Shown here: one piece after another, positions 29,712 to 33,974 of the stretch | Numbering within the stretch: the stretch's first letter is position 1 | Layout of the letters: each line of letters opens with the position of its first letter | Assembly (NCBI GenBank): GCA_900557185.1 | Contig: USRP01000006.1 | Span: forward strand, 1 to 33,974 | Origin: an uncultured Mycoplasmatota bacterium | GTDB lineage: Bacteria > Bacillota_I > Bacilli_A > RF39 > UBA660 | DNA length: 33,974 nucleotides | Direction of reading: 5' to 3' | Notes under the pieces: model-generated | Told to the model about the DNA's origin: nothing | The model's input: only the letters and a program-made list of their open reading frames with translations | The model's database searches: none | Position numbers and translations under genes: made by a program

Positions 29712-30170
29712 ATGCATTTTTACAATATCATTGAAACATTATCAAGGCAGCATCATATCGTATTATTTGTCGATATGGATGGTGTGATTGCTGCTTATGA
29801 TTTTGGAAGAAAATTTGATTTTGATAAAAAAAGACCATTACTGCATCATCTTGATGTATTAGAGAAAATCAGTCATTTAGAACAAGTAGAATTATATATT
29901 TTATCGATTAGTCCCAAAGAGGAACAGATAGAAGAAAAACAGCGTTGGTTAGATCAATATGCATCTTTTTTTCCAAAAGATCATCGTTTTATTTTAGCAA
30001 AGCCCCAGTATCCTGGACTTAGTTCCAAGGAGATAAAAGCGGAATTTTTAAAACAATTTCAAGCTCCAGATAAAGTGGCATTCATCGATGATGATAATGC
30101 GGTATTAAAATACATTCATCATCTTCTTCCTCATGTATTACTATATCAAGATTCAGAATTGGTGGATTAA
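29712..30170 (+). CDS. HAD-superfamily hydrolase, nucleotidase-like
   Basis: 152 residues. HAD motif I is LFVDMDGVIAAYDF (nucleophile and acid Asp at about 21 and 23), motif II is the Ser in YILSISPKEE, and motif IV is KVAFIDDDNAV (about 122-132). The small cap and the DMDGVIA start recall 5'(3')-nucleotidase-like members, but the substrate is not determinable. AGGTGA lies 4 bases before the ATG. The stop overlaps the next start by one base (TAATG), so the next gene is coupled to it. Confidence 0.85.
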   Translation: MHFYNIIETLSRQHHIVLFVDMDGVIAAYDFGRKFDFDKKRPLLHHLDVLEKISHLEQVELYILSISPKEEQIEEKQRWLDQYASFFPKDHRFILAKPQYPGLSSKEIKAEFLKQFQAPDKVAFIDDDNAVLKYIHHLLPHVLLYQDSELVD

Positions 30171-31060
30171 TGATTTTAAATGTCAGTGGAAGAACCGATA
30201 TTGTAGCCTTTTATAGCGAGTGGTTTATGAATCGATATCGAGAGGGATTTGTCGATGTTAGAAATCCAGTCTATCCGAAAATGGTGAGTCGAATTTATTT
30301 TGAAGATGTGGATGCGATATTGTTTTGTACGAAAAATCCGCTTCCTATGTTAAAGTATATTGAAAAGATCAAGGAACCATTTTTGTTTCATGTGACACTT
30401 ACGCCTTATAAGAAAGAGGTAGAACCACATGTTCCGGCAAAAGGAAATGTCATTGAAGCAATCAAACAGTTATCACAGAAAATAGGAAAAGAGCGAGTGG
30501 TTGTGCGTTATGATCCAATTTTTGTGAGTGAGAAATATTCTATTGATTATCATAAGAAAGCTTTTCATCATTTATGTAGTTTACTAGATGGGTATGTTTC
30601 TAAAATCATTGTGTCTTTTTTAGACGATTATAAAAATGTACGGAAGAATATGACTGTGATTGGAGCTAGAGAAATGACAGAAGCAGATTACCGAGAGATT
30701 GGCCTTTCTTTTAGTGAGAGTGCGAAAGAGCATGGGATGACAGTCCAGACTTGTTTTGAAGAAAAGAATTTAGTGGAATATGGTTTTGTCAAAGATGATT
30801 GTTTTTCTCACTCCTTGGCGTTTCAAATGACGGGAAAGATATTTCCAAAATGGAAAGCCCGAAAAGGGAATTTATGTCAGTGTGTGGAAATGGTGGATAT
30901 TGGAGCATATAATACTTGTTCTCATTTTTGTAAGTATTGTTATGCGAATTATGATGAAAGACAAGTAGAAAAAAATCGAAAACAACATAACCCAACATCT
31001 TCCTTACTGATTGGAACATTAAAAGATGATGATGAGATAAAAGTACGGAAAGATAAGTAG
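30170..31060 (+). CDS. DUF1848-like protein with C-terminal CxxxCxxC cluster
   Basis: 296 residues. The sequence begins MILNVSGRTDIVAFYSEWF and has FCTKNPLPML, VVVRYDPIFVSEKY and a C-terminal CSHFCKYCYANYDE; these match my memory of the DUF1848 family. CSHFCKYC has the CxxxCxxC spacing of the radical SAM iron-sulfur motif, placed near the C-terminus instead of the N-terminus. Two further Cys (LCQC) lie about 20 residues earlier. A radical SAM-like or other Fe-S function is therefore plausible, with unknown substrate. It is translated with the HAD phosphatase (stop/start overlap), which suggests a shared pathway. Confidence 0.82.
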   Translation: MILNVSGRTDIVAFYSEWFMNRYREGFVDVRNPVYPKMVSRIYFEDVDAILFCTKNPLPMLKYIEKIKEPFLFHVTLTPYKKEVEPHVPAKGNVIEAIKQLSQKIGKERVVVRYDPIFVSEKYSIDYHKKAFHHLCSLLDGYVSKIIVSFLDDYKNVRKNMTVIGAREMTEADYREIGLSFSESAKEHGMTVQTCFEEKNLVEYGFVKDDCFSHSLAFQMTGKIFPKWKARKGNLCQCVEMVDIGAYNTCSHFCKYCYANYDERQVEKNRKQHNPTSSLLIGTLKDDDEIKVRKDK

Positions 31061-31068
31061 GGGATGCA

Positions 31069-31096
31069 TTGAATTTTATGAATTGGTTATGATAAT
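31069..31096 (+). promoter_or_regulatory. Weak candidate promoter of ldh
   Basis: TTGAAT (31069-31074), 16-bp spacer and GATAAT (31091-31096). Several other -10-like registers overlap (TAATAT), so the exact start is unclear. Confidence 0.35.
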
Positions 31097-31120
31097 ATAG
31101 ATATGGAAAAGAGTGATGAT

Positions 31121-32047
31121 ATGAAAAATAAAGTAGTGATTGTAGGGTGCGGTAATGTTGGGATGAGTTATGCCTATGCGCTAATCAATCAAAAGACGTT
31201 TGTAACAGATTTGGTATTAATTGATATTGATGAGAGACGTGTGGAAGGGGAAGCGATGGATTTAAGTCATGGAATTCCTTTCGCACCTAGTAAGATCAAT
31301 ATGAAAGCAGGTACTTATGAAGATTGTAAAGATGCGAAAATTGTATGTATCTGTGCTGGGGCAAATCAAAAACCAGGAGAGACAAGATTGGATTTAATTA
31401 AAAAGAATTATCAAATTTTTAAAGGTTTGATACCACAGATTATGGAAAGTGGTTTTCAAGGTATTTTCTTAGTTGCTACAAATCCTGTAGATGCGATGAG
31501 TTATTTTACTTATCGTTTATCAGGATTACCAGCAAGTCATGTGATTGGTTCAGGAACGACACTTGATACATCGCGTTTACGTTTTTTAATTAGTGAAAAG
31601 TTAGAGATTAATGCGAAAAATATTCATGCTTATGTATTAGGGGAACATGGGGATAGTGAGTTTGTTCCTTGGAGTCATGCTAGTGTTGGATTAGATTCTA
31701 TTTCGGCTTATTTGAGTGACGAAGAGATGGATCAAATTTGTGATGAGGTAAGACAAGCAGCTTATGAAGTGATTCAAAGAAAAGGGGTAACGAATTATGG
31801 AATTGGTATGTGTTTGGTACGAATTACGAATGCGATATTAGGAAACGAAAATACGATTTTATCTGTTTCTACTTATCATGAGAAAGAAGATGTATTTATT
31901 AGTACACCAAGTATTATGAATCAACAAGGTGTGAAGAAACAAGTGTTGTTTCCTTTAACTGAGGAAGAACAAGCACGTTTAGATCATTCTATGAAAGTGA
32001 TTAAAGAGGCAACTCTATCAGTCGAACATGAGAGTACTAACGATTAA
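31121..32047 (+). CDS. ldh: L-lactate dehydrogenase
   Basis: 308 residues. Reduces pyruvate to L-lactate with NADH, the usual redox outlet of a fermentative cell. NAD motif GCGNVGMSYA at residues 8-17 and acidic LIDIDE for the ribose. Gln in GANQKPGETR marks lactate rather than malate dehydrogenase. Substrate Arg lies in TTLDTSRLRF and the catalytic His in LGEHGDSEF. ATG 31121 gives the exact family N-terminus (MKNKVVIVG), with a weak GAGTGATG site; an in-frame ATG at 31103 has no site. The last 20 bases overlap the ASCH gene. Confidence 0.95.
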   Translation: MKNKVVIVGCGNVGMSYAYALINQKTFVTDLVLIDIDERRVEGEAMDLSHGIPFAPSKINMKAGTYEDCKDAKIVCICAGANQKPGETRLDLIKKNYQIFKGLIPQIMESGFQGIFLVATNPVDAMSYFTYRLSGLPASHVIGSGTTLDTSRLRFLISEKLEINAKNIHAYVLGEHGDSEFVPWSHASVGLDSISAYLSDEEMDQICDEVRQAAYEVIQRKGVTNYGIGMCLVRITNAILGNENTILSVSTYHEKEDVFISTPSIMNQQGVKKQVLFPLTEEEQARLDHSMKVIKEATLSVEHESTND

Positions 32048-32435
32048 AGAACCATTTGCTTCTCTCATTGCTCATCGTATTAAGAAAATAGAAACGAGAA
32101 GTTGGAAAACAAAATACCGTGGAGAAATTTATATCCATGCTGGTCTTGCCAAAGTAAATGTCAAAGATAAACGTATTCAGCATTTGATGACATATCTTCC
32201 AGATCCAACTCCTAAGTACGGTGTAATTATCGCCAAAGCCAATTTAGTAGATTGTGTCTTTATGGATGAAGCCTTTTTAAAACAAATCAAAGAAAATCCC
32301 GTTGAATACGAGTGTGGTCATTATGAATATGGCCGTTATGCATGGGTATTAGACGATGTTGAAATTTTAGAAACACCAATCCCAGCTAAAGGAAAACTAG
32401 GTATTTGGTACTACGAAAAAAGCAATCATCATTGA
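32028..32435 (+). CDS. ASCH-domain protein
   Basis: 135 residues. N-terminal VLTIKEPFASLIAHRIKKIETRSWKTKYRGEIYIHAG carries the ASCH signature, with the G-x-K-x-x-E-x-R-like IKKIETRSW. ASCH domains share the PUA-like fold and bind or process RNA or nucleosides; some hydrolyse N4-acetylcytidine. C-terminal YAWVLDDVEILETPIPAKGKLGIW fits the domain end. It starts within ldh (20-base overlap) and has no clear ribosome site, so it may depend on translation of ldh. A hairpin follows. Confidence 0.85.
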   Translation: MRVLTIKEPFASLIAHRIKKIETRSWKTKYRGEIYIHAGLAKVNVKDKRIQHLMTYLPDPTPKYGVIIAKANLVDCVFMDEAFLKQIKENPVEYECGHYEYGRYAWVLDDVEILETPIPAKGKLGIWYYEKSNHH

Positions 32436-32445
32436 TTGCTTTTAT
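32416..32445. terminator. Bidirectional terminator between the ASCH gene and msrAB
   Basis: AAAAGCAATC, loop ATCATT, GATTGCTTTT: a perfect 10-bp stem with A-run and T-run flanks. It includes the end of the ASCH gene and lies at the end of msrAB on the other strand. Confidence 0.9.
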
Positions 32446-33326
32446 AGTTTCTCTAAATAAGATGCGAAACCTTCTTCTTTCATTTTGTCTTTCGGAATAA
32501 ATTTTAAAGCAACACTATTGACACAATAACGTTTACCACCAAGTTCCATTGGACCATCTTGAAAGACATGTCCTAAATGATTGTGACTGTTTTTAGAAAT
32601 TACTTCGGTACGAATCATAAAATGAGATAAATCTAACTTCTTTTGAATACAATTCTCATCAATTGGTTTGGCAAAACATGGCCAACCACAGTCCGAAGAA
32701 AATTTATCTTTCGAAGAAAAGAGTGGAGTATTGGTATCAATATCAACATAAATTCCATCTTCTTTGTAATCCCAATATGCATTTTCAAAAGGTGGTTCTG
32801 TCTTTTTCTCTTTTGTAACATAAAAAGAAATCGGCTTTCTCTTGAGATTATTTTCTGCTTCAATCATCTGTAATTTATAATTTGGCACTTGATATGGACA
32901 ATTAGGATGTTTTCTTAAATAATCTTGGTGATAATTTTCGGCTTTGGTATAGTTTTCTAATGGAAGACATTCAATTTTTATTTTTCGATGGTAATGGGTT
33001 TGTAATTTTTTTAATGCGTAGGAAATGATTTTATAATCATCTGTTTTGGTATAATAAATACCTGTTCGATACTGTCCTTTCTTTGTCTTGGTAGGTTGAA
33101 TCAATTCAAAAAAGAAATCCAGTAGTCTTGTTAAAGAAATTTGATAGGGATGAAATGTTACTTTAACCACTTCAGCATGGCCACTTCCTTTACAAACTTC
33201 TTCATAGGTCGGATGTTCTGTCTTTCCATTAGCATATCCGACTTCTGTTTCTATGACCCCTTGAATCCTTCGAAAGTATTCTTGAACCGTCCAAAAACAA
33301 CCACCTGCAAAATAAAGTTCTTTCAT
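32442..33326 (-). CDS. msrAB: Fused peptide methionine sulfoxide reductase MsrA-MsrB
   Basis: 294 residues. The MsrA domain (about 1-150) begins ELYFAGGCFWTVQEYF with the catalytic Cys in GCFW and ends YHQDYLRKHPNCPYQ. The MsrB domain (about 160-294) has EPPFENAYWDYKEDGIYVD, PLFSSKDKFSSDCGWPCF, HLGHVFQDGP and the catalytic Cys in GKRYCVNSVALKF. Together they reduce both S- and R-methionine sulfoxide. MsrB here has no CxxC zinc pairs. The start is taken at 33326, where GGTGA lies 5 bases upstream; an in-frame ATG at 33338 overlaps that site. It follows the glycosylase gene by 25 bases, probably in one operon. Confidence 0.94.
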   Translation of the reverse strand: MKELYFAGGCFWTVQEYFRRIQGVIETEVGYANGKTEHPTYEEVCKGSGHAEVVKVTFHPYQISLTRLLDFFFELIQPTKTKKGQYRTGIYYTKTDDYKIISYALKKLQTHYHRKIKIECLPLENYTKAENYHQDYLRKHPNCPYQVPNYKLQMIEAENNLKRKPISFYVTKEKKTEPPFENAYWDYKEDGIYVDIDTNTPLFSSKDKFSSDCGWPCFAKPIDENCIQKKLDLSHFMIRTEVISKNSHNHLGHVFQDGPMELGGKRYCVNSVALKFIPKDKMKEEGFASYLEKL

Positions 33327-33351
33327 ATCTTTCACCATTTTTAATATGGTA

Positions 33352-33855
33352 TTATTTTTCTAATTCATTCGTATATAATTTAATCTTCTGATATTCTTTA
33401 ATCAGTATTTCTTCCACGCCCTTTTTACAATAAGCAGGAGAAGTTGAAGGTAGCGAAATCGCTTGTATTTTCGTCTTGGGATAGACGTATTTTTGATAGA
33501 GTTGATAAGCTTTTTTACCAGTTGTGAAAATAGCTTGAATCTGACTGTGATTTAAAATTTCAGTAAGATCATTCGGAATTACATGTTTAATCGTACTATC
33601 ACTTGATCCTTCTATCTCACAACTTTGAATCACATCAAAAAGAGCAATATGATGCTTTTTTAAAAACTGAATTTTACTTTCTATACAATCATCGATCTTT
33701 TCTTCATATATGGTTGCGAGTGTAGACCAAAAACGATTTTTAGGATGCCCATAATAAAATCCCACTTCTTTTGATTTAATAGAAGGCATACTTCCTAAAA
33801 TTAAGACTTTCGATTGATGATCATAAATCGGTTTTAATGTATGGTAAACTTTCAT
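33352..33855 (-). CDS. DNA-deoxyinosine/uracil glycosylase (UDG superfamily, family 6-like)
   Basis: 167 residues. Removes deaminated bases such as hypoxanthine or uracil from DNA. Motifs: KVLILGSMPSIKS near residues 16-28, FYYGHPKNRFWSTL (about 33-46) with the family's conserved Asn, and the C-terminal SLPSTSPAY. This GSMPS...YYGHPxNxFW pattern belongs to the hypoxanthine-DNA glycosylase group and not to Ung. GGTGATTTT precedes the minus-strand ATG. It pairs with msrAB downstream, a damage-repair set covering deaminated bases and oxidised methionine. Confidence 0.9.
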   Translation of the reverse strand: MKVYHTLKPIYDHQSKVLILGSMPSIKSKEVGFYYGHPKNRFWSTLATIYEEKIDDCIESKIQFLKKHHIALFDVIQSCEIEGSSDSTIKHVIPNDLTEILNHSQIQAIFTTGKKAYQLYQKYVYPKTKIQAISLPSTSPAYCKKGVEEILIKEYQKIKLYTNELEK

Positions 33856-33870
33856 AAAATCACCATACTT

Positions 33871-33899
33871 AGTATAGAATAAATGTTACAAAAAGACAA
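33871..33899 (-). promoter_or_regulatory. Promoter of the glycosylase-msrAB operon
   Basis: On the minus strand TTGTCT (33899-33894), 17-bp spacer and TATACT (33876-33871). Leader of about 9 bases. Confidence 0.6.
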
Positions 33900-33913
33900 A
33901 TGTTTGATAAAAT
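33886..33913 (+). promoter_or_regulatory. Divergent promoter near the right edge
   Basis: TTACAA (33886-33891), 16-bp spacer and TAAAAT (33908-33913) with TG-A before it, on the plus strand. An AGGTGA lies at 33920-33925 but no ATG follows at normal distance; the next ATG, at 33962, has no site and runs out of the window. From 33914 to 33974 I see no other feature. Confidence 0.35.
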
Positions 33914-33974
33914 AGGAATAGGTGACTAACTATTAAAAGTCAACCATATTTTTCAAATAAATGAAAAAAATTAA

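Noticed and set aside
32643..32873. Plus-strand open frames inside msrAB (also 33141-33344)
   Set aside because: They are the antisense of a clearly coding MsrA-MsrB sequence and show no ribosome site or domain.
33962..33974. ATGAAAAAAATTAA at the right edge as a gene start
   Set aside because: Only four codons are visible and no ribosome site precedes it; it cannot be supported from this window.

Overview
This AT-rich window reads as a chromosomal segment of a Gram-positive, endospore-forming member of the Bacilli, probably an uncultured gut lineage near RF39 or Erysipelotrichales. The evidence is AGGAGG/AGGTGA ribosome-binding sites, TGA used as a stop (miaA, spoIIP), a lipoteichoic acid synthase, the spore genes gpr and spoIIP, a type-B RNase P RNA, and blocks of gene order shared with Bacillus (rpsT-gpr-spoIIP-lepA, gpsB-rnpB, rodZ-pgsA-recA, ruvA-ruvB). 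The lineage is an inference from content, not a search result.

Layout. 1-3095: the tail of a surface-type protein, then an LtaS-like gene with an unknown membrane-anchored partner. 3126-5409: a three-gene operon ending in a large prepilin-like protein with a Pro/Thr repeat linker and fibronectin-like domains. 5431-7930: ruvA, ruvB, miaA. 7912-8999: a leader with a 16-codon ORF and an inverted repeat, then a divergent deaminase and a GNAT acetyltransferase. 8998-10306 (minus strand): a secreted transglutaminase-like protein and rpsT. 10350-12776: gpr, spoIIP and a small YqxA-position membrane protein. 12777-15813: a second prepilin operon, with two unknown soluble proteins and a paralogous prepilin ending in an InlB-type repeat. 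15827-19446: lepA, a 31-codon ORF, and an ABC exporter pair. 19431-23034: an unknown protein, gpsB, rnpB, a RodZ-like protein, pgsA and recA. 23043-23214: tRNA-Ser(GCU) on the minus strand. 23252-27173: a MacB-type ABC transporter plus an unknown protein. 27192-28038: a zinc-ribbon/PASTA membrane protein. 28048-29678: an ABC-F protein behind a six-codon leader ORF and a hairpin. 29680-32445: a HAD phosphatase, a DUF1848-like protein, lactate dehydrogenase and an ASCH protein. 32442-33899 (minus): MsrAB and a DNA glycosylase.

Themes. Several genes serve the envelope: pgsA makes phosphatidylglycerol, the usual substrate of LtaS; RodZ-like and GpsB proteins act in wall growth; a PASTA protein may sense the wall. 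The most unusual content is a family of prepilin-anchored surface proteins with a shared stalk and different tips. Most genes have very short 5' leaders, with an extended -10 box about 10-20 bases before the start codon. Against that, the leaders of the deaminase and ABC-F genes stand out: each holds a tiny ORF and an inverted repeat, a layout that recalls drug-sensing leader peptides. No CRISPR array, insertion sequence, phage or integrase was seen.
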